Below are positions 51,039 to 60,631 of a DNA stretch of 64,000 nucleotides, piece by piece. Numbering within the stretch: the stretch's first letter is position 1; each line of letters opens with the position of its first letter. A program made the position numbers and the translations under genes. The notes under the pieces are model-generated. The model saw only the letters and a list, made by a program, of their open reading frames with translations. It was not told the DNA's origin and did not search any database. Source of the stretch: Raineyella sp. W15-4 (GTDB taxonomy: Bacteria > Actinomycetota > Actinomycetes > Propionibacteriales > Propionibacteriaceae); contig NZ_CP137079.1 in assembly GCF_033170155.1 (NCBI RefSeq), forward strand, positions 3,410,001 through 3,474,000, in the 5' to 3' direction.

Positions 51039-53840
51039 ATGAACGCACTGTCCATCGTCACAATCCTCGCGGCGCTCGCCCTGACCGTCGGGGCGATCTG
51101 GTTCTTCTTCGCTCCGCGGCGGTCCCGAGCCGCCCAGCTGGCCGACGGCGTACAGGTCGTCGACGTCAAGGTGCAGGGCGGATACTCGCCCGACACCATC
51201 CAGCTCCGTAAGGGGCTGCCGGTCCGCATCATGTTCGACCGGCGGGAGACCGGCGAGTGCACCTCGCACGTGGTGTTCCCGGACTTCGGGATCAATCAGG
51301 CCCTGCCGGCGTACGCCACCACCGCGGTCGAGTTCACCCCGTCGCAGGCGGGACGCTACGAGTTCGCCTGCGGCATGAACATGATCCACGGCCGGCTGGA
51401 TGTCCTCGACAACGGCGCGGACGAAGCGCCCGGTACCTCGCCGAGCACGGAACACACCGAACAGCCCACCGCGGCCCCTTCCCCGGGCGACGCGGCCGCC
51501 GCCGAACAGGCGGAGATGGCCGAACGACGCGCCGAGATCCACGACCTCACCCGTCGGATGATCGTCGGCGCCGTGCTCACCACTCCCGTCCTGTTCGCCG
51601 TGATGGCCACGGAGCTCTTCCGGGTGGCCTGGGTCCCCCCGGTCCTGATGAACCACTGGCTGCAGCTGGCTCTGATCGCGCCGGTGATGGTCTACACCGG
51701 CTGGCCGATTCACAAGACCGGCTGGTTGTCACTGGCCCACCGTTCGGCCGAGATGAACGCCCTGATCACCATCGGCACCACCGCTGCCTTCGGCTACAGC
51801 CTCGTCGTCACCGTCGTCCCCGCGGTACTGCCCGCCGACCTGCAGCAGGTCTACTACGAGGCGGTCGGGGTGATCCTGACCCTGATCCTGCTCGGCCGGC
51901 TGCTTGAGGCCCGGGCGAAGGCCGGCACCGGAGAAGCCATCCGCGCGCTGATCGGCCTGCAGCCGCACACCGCGCATGTCGTCCGCGACGGGGCAGAGCG
52001 CGACCTGCCGATCGAGCAGGTCGTGGCCGGCGACATCGTGATCGTCCGTCCCGGCGAGAAGTTGCCTGTTGACGGCGAGGTCATCGACGGATCCTCCGCG
52101 GTCGACGAGTCGATGGTCACCGGCGAACCGATCCCGGTGACCAAGCGCACCCGTGACACCGTCATCGGGGCCACCCTCAACGGCACCGGCAGCTTCAGCT
52201 ACCGGGCCACGAAGGTCGGCGCCGACACCCTGCTGGCGCAGATCATCGCCATGGTCCGCCAGGCCCAGGGATCCAAGGCCCCCATCCAGCGTCTGGCCGA
52301 CAAGGCATCGAGCTACTTCGTGCCGGCGGTCGTGCTGATCGCGATCTGGACGTTCGTGATCTGGTTGCTGATCGGCCCGCCGCCGACCTTCGTGTTCGCC
52401 TTGGTCGCGTCGGTCTCGGTGCTGATCATCGCCTGCCCGTGCGCCCTCGGCCTGGCCACGCCGCTGTCGATCACCACCGGCACCGGCAAGGCCGCCCAAC
52501 ACGGCATCCTGATCCGCTCGGCCGAGGCCCTGGAGACCGCCCACCGCCTCGACACCATCGTGCTCGACAAGACCGGCACCATCACCAACGGCACCCCCAC
52601 CCTGACCGACGTGATCCCGATCGGGCCGTACGCCGAGGAGGCCCTGCTGTCGGCCGTCGCGGCCGTCGAGCAGTCCTCCGAGCACCCGCTCGCCGCGGCG
52701 ATCGTGGCCGGCGCCCGGGCCCGCGGGATCGCCCCCGGGCCGGTCGCCGGCTTCGACTCGATCACCGGACAGGGCGTCCGCGCCCTGACCGACGGCACCG
52801 AGGTGCTCGTCGGCAACGCCCGGCTGCTCTCCGGGACCGGGATCGACCCTGGCCCACTGTCGGCGGAGGCGGAGCGACTGGCCGCGCAGGGCAAGAGCCC
52901 GATGCTCGTCGCCCTGGCCGGCCGGCCCGCGGGCGTCATCGGCGTGGCCGACACCGTCAAGGAGGGGGCAGCCGACGCGATCACCGCGCTGCGACAGCGC
53001 GGCATCGAGGTGGTGATGATGACCGGCGACAACCGGGCCACCGCGGCCTCGATCGCCGGTCAGGTCGGCATCACCCGGGTCGTCGCGGAGGTCCTGCCCG
53101 AGCACAAGGCCGGCGAGGTCCGTCGCCTGCAGGCGGAGGGGCGTGTCGTCGGCATGGTCGGTGACGGCATCAATGACGCCCCCGCCCTCGCCCAGGCAGA
53201 CGTCGGGTCCGCCATCGGCACCGGCACCGACGTCGCCATCGAATCCTCCGACATCACCCTGATCTCCGGAGCCCTGTCCGGCCTGGTCACCGCGATCGAC
53301 CTGTCCCGCGCCACCATGCGCAACATCCGGCAGAATCTCGGCTTCGCCCTCGTCTACAACACCATCGGCATCCCGATCGCCGCCGGCGTCCTCTATCCGA
53401 TCGCGGGAGTCATGCTGAGCCCGATGATCGCCGCCGCGGCGATGGCCCTGTCCTCACTGTCGGTGGTCACCAATGCCAACCGCCTCCGCGGCTACCATCC
53501 CCCGAAGCTCGCCACGGGGGCCGTCCCGGCCACCACTCCCGTGGTCGAGGTCGGCGGCCAGGCGCCCGCCGACCCGATCGGACCGCCGACAGCGCGGCAG
53601 GATGAGACCAGTTCCGACAACCACGACCACGACCACGACCAGCACCACGACATGGAAGGACACCACGCCATGACCACCACCGATCCCGTCTGTGGCATGA
53701 CCATCGACCCCGCGACCGCCGCCGGCTCCGCAGAGCACGACGGGCAGACCTACTACTTCTGCTCGCCGGGCTGCCGCAAGGCTTTCCTCGCCGATCCCGG
53801 AAAGTACGTCGGCGGGGCCGCGACGGCACACCAGCACTGA
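51039..53840 (+). CDS. copA: Cu+-exporting P1B-type ATPase fused to N-terminal cupredoxin and C-terminal YHS domain
   Basis: A 933-aa protein. Residues 1-25 form a membrane anchor; ~35-125 are a cupredoxin-like domain with Cu-ligand candidates in [13 protein letters not shown] and [10 protein letters not shown]. The ATPase core (~160-830) has eight membrane helices, MVTGEP, metal site [10 protein letters not shown], phosphorylation motif [18 protein letters not shown] and GDGINDAP. A His/Asp-rich linker leads to a C-terminal YHS domain ([22 protein letters not shown]). The usual N-terminal HMA domains are absent, replaced by the cupredoxin. ATG 51039 has AGAAAGGAGG 7 bp upstream; an upstream in-frame ATG at 51015 abuts the CsoR site. 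Confidence 0.92.
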   Translation: MNALSIVTILAALALTVGAIWFFFAPRRSRAAQLADGVQVVDVKVQGGYSPDTIQLRKGLPVRIMFDRRETGECTSHVVFPDFGINQALPAYATTAVEFTPSQAGRYEFACGMNMIHGRLDVLDNGADEAPGTSPSTEHTEQPTAAPSPGDAAAAEQAEMAERRAEIHDLTRRMIVGAVLTTPVLFAVMATELFRVAWVPPVLMNHWLQLALIAPVMVYTGWPIHKTGWLSLAHRSAEMNALITIGTTAAFGYSLVVTVVPAVLPADLQQVYYEAVGVILTLILLGRLLEARAKAGTGEAIRALIGLQPHTAHVVRDGAERDLPIEQVVAGDIVIVRPGEKLPVDGEVIDGSSAVDESMVTGEPIPVTKRTRDTVIGATLNGTGSFSYRATKVGADTLLAQIIAMVRQAQGSKAPIQRLADKASSYFVPAVVLIAIWTFVIWLLIGPPPTFVFALVASVSVLIIACPCALGLATPLSITTGTGKAAQHGILIRSAEALETAHRLDTIVLDKTGTITNGTPTLTDVIPIGPYAEEALLSAVAAVEQSSEHPLAAAIVAGARARGIAPGPVAGFDSITGQGVRALTDGTEVLVGNARLLSGTGIDPGPLSAEAERLAAQGKSPMLVALAGRPAGVIGVADTVKEGAADAITALRQRGIEVVMMTGDNRATAASIAGQVGITRVVAEVLPEHKAGEVRRLQAEGRVVGMVGDGINDAPALAQADVGSAIGTGTDVAIESSDITLISGALSGLVTAIDLSRATMRNIRQNLGFALVYNTIGIPIAAGVLYPIAGVMLSPMIAAAAMALSSLSVVTNANRLRGYHPPKLATGAVPATTPVVEVGGQAPADPIGPPTARQDETSSDNHDHDHDQHHDMEGHHAMTTTDPVCGMTIDPATAAGSAEHDGQTYYFCSPGCRKAFLADPGKYVGGAATAHQH

Positions 53841-53853
53841 CGTTGCCGTCGCC

Positions 53854-53899
53854 CGGACGAACGGCCCGCCGGCTCCCTTCCCGGCGGGCCGTTCGTCCG
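53854..53899. terminator. Strong bidirectional terminator between copA and a convergent MFS gene
   Basis: 53854-53872 pairs perfectly over 19 bp with 53881-53899 around an 8-nt CTCCCTTC loop. It begins 14 bp after the copA stop and lies 51 bp from the end of the convergent gene. Confidence 0.9.
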
Positions 53900-53949
53900 C
53901 GCTCGCGGACCAGCCCTGAGCCGACTGCGGGTGCTTCGCGCGGCCGCGG

Positions 53950-55185
53950 CTAGCGAGCGGAGCGGGACAGTCCTGCTGGCCGCGTGGCGAGCAACAGCAG
54001 CAGGGCACAGACCTGGACGCCGGCGACCACGAGCACCAGAAGGGTGGGAGACGTGTCGTAGAGCCAGCCGGTGAGCACCCCACCCAGGAAGGTGGCGGCC
54101 CCGAGGATGGCCGCGTAGACCCCGTACGCAGTCGCCCGGCGCCCCGGAGGGACGAGATCGGCGACGGTGGCGCGCAGCGTCGACTCCTGGATGCCGACGG
54201 CGGCGCCCCACAGCAGGATTCCGGTCACCGCGGACCACGGGGCGGCGGTGAAGGCCAGCACCGGCGAGACGGCGGCCAGGACCGGCAGGGCCACGAGGGT
54301 CCAAGGACCGATGCGGTCGTACAGCCAGCCGGTGGCCAGTGCCGCCAGGGCATCGGCTCCCATCGCGCCGGCGTACGCCACCGGGATCACCGCGGTCGGC
54401 ATGACGTGCTCACGGACGAGGTGGAAGGACAACAGTCCGAAGGTGGCGAAGCCGACCATGGTGGCGGCGGTGAAGCCGGCATAGATCCAGTACGCGCGCG
54501 GGAGGGAGCCCGGTGGGGTGAGGTGGTCGGAGGCCGTCGCCGGCGATCCGGCCGGAGGGTCGGCCTCGTACCGGACCGGGTCGGGGACGCGTCTGCTGAG
54601 CCACACCACGAGCGCGACCGACGCTGCTCCGGGGATCGCCAGGACACCGAGTGCCGGCGCATAGTTGTCGCCCGTGACAGCCAGCATCGCTGCGACGAGG
54701 AGTGGACCCAGCAGTGCCCCGATCTGATCCAGTGCCTCATGGATGGCGAAGCCCTTGCCGCGGCCGGTGACGGTGGCGGCGTGCGAGACGAGGGTGTCCT
54801 TGGCGGGGGATCGTACGGCCTTGCCGACCCGTTCGCCGATCACCAGGAGAGCGGTCGCCCACAGCACACCGGGCAGACCGGTGAGGGGCACCACCGCCGC
54901 GGTGACGAGGTAGCCGGCGATCGTCCAGGTCCAGAACCTCCCGCTGCGATCGGCCAGCGGGCCGGAGACGAGCCGGAAGCCGAGCGCGGCGGCTTCACCG
55001 ACGCCGGTGACGACGCCGACGACGAGACCCGAGGCGCCCAGGCCGGCCAACAACGGCCCGGTGACCGAACGGGCTCCCTCGTAGACGACGTCCATCAGCA
55101 TGCTGACAACACCGAAGACCATGATGAAGCGCCAGGCAGCCAGCCGGGCAACCCCGCCGGAAGCGGTCCGCGCGGACGAGGTCAC
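53950..55185 (-). CDS. MFS transporter
   Basis: A 411-aa protein with 12 predicted membrane helices. Residues near 35-60 (SMLMDVVYEGARSVTGPLLAGLGAS) and the loop PLADRSGRFW are typical of the MFS subgroup found near metal-resistance genes in many bacteria. A long hydrophilic central loop (about 205-230) separates the halves. GTG 55185 is the assigned start. Substrate is unknown; proximity to copA may be chance, as the strong terminator separates them. Confidence 0.82.
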   Translation of the reverse strand: MTSSARTASGGVARLAAWRFIMVFGVVSMLMDVVYEGARSVTGPLLAGLGASGLVVGVVTGVGEAAALGFRLVSGPLADRSGRFWTWTIAGYLVTAAVVPLTGLPGVLWATALLVIGERVGKAVRSPAKDTLVSHAATVTGRGKGFAIHEALDQIGALLGPLLVAAMLAVTGDNYAPALGVLAIPGAASVALVVWLSRRVPDPVRYEADPPAGSPATASDHLTPPGSLPRAYWIYAGFTAATMVGFATFGLLSFHLVREHVMPTAVIPVAYAGAMGADALAALATGWLYDRIGPWTLVALPVLAAVSPVLAFTAAPWSAVTGILLWGAAVGIQESTLRATVADLVPPGRRATAYGVYAAILGAATFLGGVLTGWLYDTSPTLLVLVVAGVQVCALLLLLATRPAGLSRSAR

Positions 55186-55237
55186 AGCACCTGCACCCCC
55201 ACCCGCGGACGTGGTTGACCATGCTCGTGGTGTGGGG

Positions 55238-56071
55238 TCACTCGGTGGCCGGCGCCAGCGGTTCGGCGCCAGCGGCGATCAGCAGCTCCTCCAGTGGCCC
55301 GGCGATCACCGGGTTGCAGGCGAGGTAGAAGGACTCCCCCGGGCCGGCGCCCCGCAGGCCACTGACATGCGCGCCGGCCTCCAACGCGACGACCGTGCCA
55401 CCGCCCAGGTCCCAGGGGTGCAGGCCCACCTCGTAGTAGGCGTCGAGGCGCTCGGCGGCGACCGAGCAGATGTCCAGGCTCGCCGCCCCGGCGCGGCGGA
55501 TGTCGCGTACGGTGCCCAACAGTCGGGTGACGACCCGGGCCTGCGCCATCCGGCGCTCCGGCAGGTAGCCGAATCCGGTGCCGACCAGGGTGCGGGGCAG
55601 GTCGACGTCCCGGGAGACGTGCAGCGGACGGCCGTTCAGCCGGGCGCCACCGCCCCGGAACGCCTCCCAGGTCTCCCCGGCGGCCGGGTTGACCACGATC
55701 CCGGCCAGCCCGGTCCAGGTCGCCGGATCGGGATCGCCCTCGACGACGGCGACCGACACCGCCCAGGAGGGGATGCCGTACGCGTAGTTGACGGTGCCGT
55801 CGATCGGGTCGACCACCCAGGTGAGCCCGGAGGCGGATCCGGCCCGATCGGTCTCCTCGCCCAGGAACCCGTCCTGGGGCCGGGCGCGGGCGATGGCGTC
55901 ACGGATCGCGGTCTCGACGGCCCGGTCGGCCTCGGTGACGATGTCGGCGACCGAGGACTTGCGGTCGGCGATGGCCACCCCCGCGTCCCGCATCTCCTTG
56001 GCCATCCGCGCCCCCTCCTCGGCGACGGTGAGGGCGAGGTGGTGCAGTTCGGTCACGGCTGCGGTGGTCAT
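55238..56071 (-). CDS. Inositol monophosphatase family protein
   Basis: A 277-aa Mg2+-dependent phosphatase with the family motifs GEETDR (metal-binding Glu), WVVDPIDGTVNYAYGIP (DPIDGT) and HPWDLGGGTVVALEAGA. It could act on myo-inositol phosphate, histidinol phosphate or sulfur metabolites; sequence does not decide. ATG 56071 lies 1 bp after the surE stop with GGAG suitably placed, so it is translationally coupled to surE. An in-frame GTG at 56080 is an alternative. Confidence 0.9.
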   Translation of the reverse strand: MTTAAVTELHHLALTVAEEGARMAKEMRDAGVAIADRKSSVADIVTEADRAVETAIRDAIARARPQDGFLGEETDRAGSASGLTWVVDPIDGTVNYAYGIPSWAVSVAVVEGDPDPATWTGLAGIVVNPAAGETWEAFRGGGARLNGRPLHVSRDVDLPRTLVGTGFGYLPERRMAQARVVTRLLGTVRDIRRAGAASLDICSVAAERLDAYYEVGLHPWDLGGGTVVALEAGAHVSGLRGAGPGESFYLACNPVIAGPLEELLIAAGAEPLAPATE

Positions 56072-56072
56072 G

Positions 56073-56921
56073 TCAGTCACTCCAGGGGGTCGAAGGGGCG
56101 TGGGAGGCCGCCGTGCGGCGCCGGTCCGGCGCGTGCGCGGGGTCGAGCTGGTCGAGGGAGGGCAGGGTGACGCCGGAGAAGTCGTCGATGAGGCTGCGCA
56201 CCATCGTCATCGTCGCCCAGTCCCGGGACAGCAGGTAGTGGTCGCTGCCCGGTTCGTCACGGGCCAACGCAGGTTCGTAGGTGACCGCCGCCCGGCGCAG
56301 GTCGGGCTTCCCGACGGTGGGGAAGGCGATGTCGGACGCCTGGAGCTCGCCGAACGCGGCCAGCGGTGCCGCCCGCAGCCCCCGCAACCGGTCCAGCGGG
56401 ACGTCCGGGATGTTCAGGTTGAGCACCCGGCCGTCGCAGGCCTGGAACTCCAGCCACTCCATCAGCCGCAGGGTGATCTCCTCGGCCGCGTCCCAGTGCC
56501 GCGGCGCGTGGCCGGCCAGCGAGACCGCCATCGCCCGGATCCCGAGCACCGCGGCGGTGAGGGCGGCTCCGACGGTCCCCGAGTGCAGGATCGCCCGCCC
56601 GGTGTTCGCCCCGCTGTTGATCCCGCTCAGCACCATCCGGGGCACCTCGCCGTACTCCCCCTGGACGGCCAGGTAGACGATCTGCGCCGGCGTGGCCTCG
56701 GCCACCAGGCAGCGCACCCCCGGCGGCATCCCGTCGGGATGTTCCTCCTGGATGACGATCGACTCGGTGGGCGTACGCATGCCCAAGGCGGCGCTGACTC
56801 CGGAGGACGGGTGGTCGGGTGCCGCCACGAGCACCGTGTGCCCGCGGCGTGCCGCCGCCCGCGCCATCGCCGCCAGCCCCGGAGCGTCGATACCGTCGTC
56901 GTTGGTGATCAGGATCTGCAT
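56073..56921 (-). CDS. surE: 5'/3'-nucleotidase SurE
   Basis: A 282-aa SurE phosphatase acting on nucleoside monophosphates. The N-terminal MQILITNDDGIDAPGL carries the metal Asp pair; PDHPSSGVSAALG and LSGINSGANTGRAILHSGTVGAA are the remaining active-site segments. The C-terminal ~40 residues extend beyond the usual ~250. ATG 56921 is chosen because the conserved N terminus starts there. It is co-transcribed with the inositol phosphatase downstream. Confidence 0.93.
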   Translation of the reverse strand: MQILITNDDGIDAPGLAAMARAAARRGHTVLVAAPDHPSSGVSAALGMRTPTESIVIQEEHPDGMPPGVRCLVAEATPAQIVYLAVQGEYGEVPRMVLSGINSGANTGRAILHSGTVGAALTAAVLGIRAMAVSLAGHAPRHWDAAEEITLRLMEWLEFQACDGRVLNLNIPDVPLDRLRGLRAAPLAAFGELQASDIAFPTVGKPDLRRAAVTYEPALARDEPGSDHYLLSRDWATMTMVRSLIDDFSGVTLPSLDQLDPAHAPDRRRTAASHAPSTPWSD

Positions 56922-56959
56922 GCGGAGGCCTTGCGCTCGCCGTTCGGTCTGGGCCCAGC

Positions 56960-57607
56960 CTAGCCCGCGGGCTCCTCGATCACCGTACGACCGGCCGGCT
57001 CGAGCACCCCTTCGCCGCGGGTCAGCGCCGCGACCAGCGCGCCGAGGCCCTCCCGGTCCTGGCCCGCCAGGGTGAGGCGTACGCCGTCCGCGACGTACGC
57101 CACCTCGTGGACCGCCACACCCCGGCCACGCAGCTCCGACTCGACCCGCCCGGCGTCGGCATGCGGCAACAGGAGTGTCCACAGCTCGGAGGTGACCAGC
57201 CGCACCCGGGGTGCCCGGGCGAGCGCCGCGGCGACGGCGTCGGAATAGGCCCGGACCAGTCCACCGGTCCCCAGCAGCGTGCCGCCGAAGTAGCGGACCA
57301 CCACCGCCGCGACATCGGTCAGGCCCGAACCGAGCAGGATGTCGAGCATCGGGCGGCCGGCGGTCCCGCTGGGCTCGCCGTCGTCGGAGGAGTGCCACAG
57401 CGGCTGGGCGTCCGGGACCGAGATCACCCAGGCGCTGCAGTGGTGCCGGGCGTCCGGGAAGATGTCGCGGGCCTCGGCGAGCAGGCCCCGGGCCGCCGCC
57501 TCGTCGTCGACCCGCCGCAGCAGCGTGATGAAGCGGGACCGCTTCACCTCCAGTTCGGTGGTGACGTCGACGCGGCGGGGGATGGTCATCCGGGGCGGCG
57601 TCGACAT
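56960..57607 (-). CDS. YigZ/IMPACT family protein
   Basis: A 215-aa protein. An N-terminal UPF0029 domain has RSRFITLLRRV, HHCSAWVI, SDDGEPSGTAGRPML and VVVRYFGGTLLGTGGLVRAYSDA. The C-terminal ferredoxin-like domain is DUF1949-type. Homologues influence translation or ribosome-linked stress in other organisms, but the bacterial role is unclear. ATG 57607 follows a TACGCT -10-like box by 7 bp. It is followed by surE on the same strand with a 38-bp gap. Confidence 0.9.
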   Translation of the reverse strand: MSTPPRMTIPRRVDVTTELEVKRSRFITLLRRVDDEAAARGLLAEARDIFPDARHHCSAWVISVPDAQPLWHSSDDGEPSGTAGRPMLDILLGSGLTDVAAVVVRYFGGTLLGTGGLVRAYSDAVAAALARAPRVRLVTSELWTLLLPHADAGRVESELRGRGVAVHEVAYVADGVRLTLAGQDREGLGALVAALTRGEGVLEPAGRTVIEEPAG

Positions 57608-57690
57608 GGACCCCAGCGTACGGCCCGGCGGCCGCCGCGCACCCACGCCGGGCGGGCGCACCGGACCGCCGCGTCGGGTGTCCGGCGGGC

Positions 57691-58659
57691 TCACCCGGAG
57701 GCGCAGCTCCCCGAGGGCAGGTCGTCGAGGTGATCCTCGACCCAGTCGGCGATCGTGTCGAGGTCGTCGGTGCCGTCCCCGTCGGGCTCGATCACCGCCA
57801 TGGTGACCACGACGGCGGGGCTGTCGTCCAGGGTGCCGTCAACCGGGATCAGGCCCATCTGGCGGCTGGTGTAGGTGCCCTCGTAGTCGCCCCAGCCGCC
57901 CTTGTAGTGTGCCCCGTCGAGGTTGCCGAGGCCCCACGACTGGTCGTCGATCACCTGGCCCATCCGGGTGATCACCGGGTCCGCGGCGTCGGTGCAGGCC
58001 AGCCCGGAGAGGAAGGTCGCCTGGTCGTCCAGGTCCCAGGTGGTGTAGCCGAAGGCCGTACGTCCCAGCGTCCGGTTCTCGCCGGCCTCGGTCTCCCGGT
58101 CACCGGCGGCGGCGAGGACCTTGTCGGTGGCGGCGCGGGCCTGGTCGGAGGAGCCGAGGCTCTCCCACAGCTCCTCGGCCGCCTCGTTGGAGGACTGGGT
58201 GATGGCCTGCTGGACGAGCGAGGAGATCTGGGCGGACCCGGGGTGAGCCGCCACGGCGGCGACCGCGATCGGCACCTTGATCGTCGACCAGGCCATCGCC
58301 GAGGTGACGTCGCCCAGCGCGACCGCGTCGTCCCCGTCGCCGCCGACCGGCATCACCACGATCCCCGCCTCGCCGCTGAGATCCTCCTCCAGCTCCGCCC
58401 ACGACGCCCGGAGCGCCGCCTCGTCGATCGTCTGCACGGAGGCCGTGGCCGTCGGCGTCGGGGTGGTGGCGGCCGTGGCGGTCACGGTGGCGGTCGGTGG
58501 GGACGTCGCACCGGCTGCCCTCGACCGGCCCGCGCCGGCGGCCCAGGGGTCTCCGCCGGCGCATCCGTCGACGGTCAGGACAAGGACGGCCACCCCCATG
58601 GCCAGGACCAGGCCTGATCGCGGTCGTGGGTGTGGCTGGGGGCGGGATCGTGGTCGCAT
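57691..58659 (-). CDS. Class-A beta-lactamase-like serine hydrolase lipoprotein
   Basis: A 322-aa exported protein. A basic N terminus and hydrophobic segment end in a lipobox VLTVDGC (Cys near residue 33), then an Ala/Thr-rich linker. The catalytic part has SxxK as STIK (near residue 137), SxN as SSN and a KGG motif in HYKGGWGDY. It is probably a penicillin-interacting or peptidase-type hydrolase of the cell wall rather than a resistance enzyme; this is inference. ATG 58659 is chosen as the start of the signal sequence. Divergent from argS. Confidence 0.8.
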   Translation of the reverse strand: MRPRSRPQPHPRPRSGLVLAMGVAVLVLTVDGCAGGDPWAAGAGRSRAAGATSPPTATVTATAATTPTPTATASVQTIDEAALRASWAELEEDLSGEAGIVVMPVGGDGDDAVALGDVTSAMAWSTIKVPIAVAAVAAHPGSAQISSLVQQAITQSSNEAAEELWESLGSSDQARAATDKVLAAAGDRETEAGENRTLGRTAFGYTTWDLDDQATFLSGLACTDAADPVITRMGQVIDDQSWGLGNLDGAHYKGGWGDYEGTYTSRQMGLIPVDGTLDDSPAVVVTMAVIEPDGDGTDDLDTIADWVEDHLDDLPSGSCASG

Positions 58660-58787
58660 GCGCCGAACCTGCGCCGTACGTCTGTGCCGTTGCCGGGCGC
58701 CTGCTGTGTCGGGCCCGAGCGTCCGGGGATGACCGCCCGGCAGCCGCCGCGGCGGTGGGCATGTCGGGACATGGGAGAATGGCGGCC

Positions 58788-60428
58788 ATGTCCTCCCTTG
58801 TAGCCACATTGAGTGAGCGGTTCGCGGCGGTGACCGGCGGTGTCGATCCCGAGCTGCGGCCGGCCACCAAACCCCGGTTCGGCCACTTCCAGTGCAACGT
58901 GGCGATGCGGCTGGCCAAGCAGGAGGGCGCGAAGCCGCGCGACATCGCCCAGCGGATCGTCGACGAGATCGAGATCGACGACCTGTGCGAGCCGTTGGAG
59001 ATCGCCGGCCCGGGCTTCATCAACATCCGGCTGAAGAACTCCGTGCTCGCCGCGGAGGCGAACACACTGATGGCCGATCCGCACCACGGCGTCCCGCAGG
59101 ACCCGCACCCGCGGCGTACGGTGATCGACTACTCCTCCCCCAACGTGGCCAAGCAGATGCACGTCGGCCATCTGCGCTCGACGATCATCGGCGACTGCTT
59201 CTCCCGGGTGCTCGGCGCGACCGGCTCGGAGGTGATCCGGCAGAACCACATCGGCGACTGGGGCACCCAGTTCGGTCAGCTGGTGGAGCAGATCCTCGAG
59301 GACGGCATCGACGCGAGCACGCTCGACCTGGCCGGCGCCGAGGCGCTCTACAAGCGGGCCTCGGCGCACTTCAAGGCGGACGAGGAGTTCGCCGACCGGG
59401 CCCGCCACCGGGTGGTGGCCCTGCAGTCGGGCGACGAACAGACCCGGACGATCTGGCAGCAGCTGATCGACGTGTCGCTGGCCGGCTTCAACGCCACCTA
59501 CCGGCGGATGGACATCCTGCTCACCGACGACGACCTGGCCGGCGAGTCGACCTACAACGAGGGCCTGGTCCGGGTCGTCGAGGACCTGAAGGCGATGGGG
59601 CTGGCGGTCGAGGACGCCGGCGCGCTGGTGGTGTGGGTGGACGGCTTCGACGCGCCGATGATCGTGCAGAAGCGCGACGGCGGGTTCGGCTACGACGCCA
59701 CCGACCTGGCCGCGATCCGGCACCGGGTCGACGACCTGCACGCCGAGCGGATCGTCTACGTCACCGACGCCCGGCAGGCGCAGCACTTCGCGATGGTCTT
59801 CGCCGTCGCGCGGAGGGCCGGCTGGCTGCCCGAGACCGTGACCGCCGAGCACATCGGCTTCGGCATGGTGCTCGGCGCCGATGGCAAGCCGTTCAAGACC
59901 CGCGACGGGTCGGCGGTCACCTTGTCGTCACTGCTGGACGCCGCCGAGGAGATCGCCGCCCCACCGATCGCGCTCGCCGCGATCAAGTACGCCGACCTGT
60001 CCAACGGGCTGAACAAGGACTACGTGTTCGACGCCGAGCGGATGGTGCAGACCACCGGCGACACCGGCCCGTACCTGCAGTACGCGCACGCCCGCACCTG
60101 CGCGGTGATGCGCGAGGCCGAGGCCAAGGGACTCGCCCTCGACACCGAGGTGAGCGTGCTGGACGAGCCGACCGAACAGGCGCTGGCGCTGGCGCTGTCC
60201 GGCTTCGGCGAGGCGGTGGCCGAGGTGGCCAGCACACTGCAGCCGCACAAGCTGTGCACGTACCTGTACGAGCTGGCCCAGCACTACTCGGCCTTCTACC
60301 AGCAGTGTCCGATCCTGAAGTCGGAGGGCGCGGTGCGGGATTCCCGCCTCGGCCTGTGCCGGGCCGTACGTACGGTGCTGGCCGCCGGCCTGGGCATGCT
60401 GGGGATCGAGGCGCTCGAGCGGATGTGA
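58788..60428 (+). CDS. argS: Arginine-tRNA ligase
   Basis: Class I aminoacyl-tRNA synthetase of 546 aa. The HIGH motif is HVGHLRST near residue 124, preceded by SSPNVAKQM; the KMSKS position is the degenerate GKPFKTRDG. The C-terminal DALR anticodon-binding domain has DTGPYLQYAHAR and ends with LGIEALERM. ATG 58788 follows GGGAG by 10 bp; an in-frame ATG at 58779 is also possible. It charges tRNA-Arg and stands alone in its direction. The downstream gap holds the first repeat array. Confidence 0.96.
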   Translation: MSSLVATLSERFAAVTGGVDPELRPATKPRFGHFQCNVAMRLAKQEGAKPRDIAQRIVDEIEIDDLCEPLEIAGPGFINIRLKNSVLAAEANTLMADPHHGVPQDPHPRRTVIDYSSPNVAKQMHVGHLRSTIIGDCFSRVLGATGSEVIRQNHIGDWGTQFGQLVEQILEDGIDASTLDLAGAEALYKRASAHFKADEEFADRARHRVVALQSGDEQTRTIWQQLIDVSLAGFNATYRRMDILLTDDDLAGESTYNEGLVRVVEDLKAMGLAVEDAGALVVWVDGFDAPMIVQKRDGGFGYDATDLAAIRHRVDDLHAERIVYVTDARQAQHFAMVFAVARRAGWLPETVTAEHIGFGMVLGADGKPFKTRDGSAVTLSSLLDAAEEIAAPPIALAAIKYADLSNGLNKDYVFDAERMVQTTGDTGPYLQYAHARTCAVMREAEAKGLALDTEVSVLDEPTEQALALALSGFGEAVAEVASTLQPHKLCTYLYELAQHYSAFYQQCPILKSEGAVRDSRLGLCRAVRTVLAAGLGMLGIEALERM

Positions 60429-60551
60429 TGGCTGGTGCGGATGCGCCAGCGGGAACAGGCGATGGCGGGAATGGCGGTGGCGGAAGCCATCGCGACGCGC
60501 AGAGCCGCCGCCGTTCCACCTAGCCGCCGCCCATCCGCACAGCCCCCGCCT

Positions 60552-60607
60552 GCCGACGCGCGGGGTCTGGCCACAAGCGCGGGGTCTGGCCACAAGCGCG
60601 GCGGCAA
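60552..60607. repeat. Repeat array R1: two tandem 19-bp units
   Basis: GCGCGGGGTCTGGCCACAA occurs twice back to back, framed by GCCGAC on the left and GCGCGGCGGCAAC on the right. A diverged version of the whole block is found at 61906-61965 on the other side of the nuclease-like gene, in direct orientation. Confidence 0.85.
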
Positions 60608-60631
60608 CACCGGCATCGCGTCCGGATCGGT

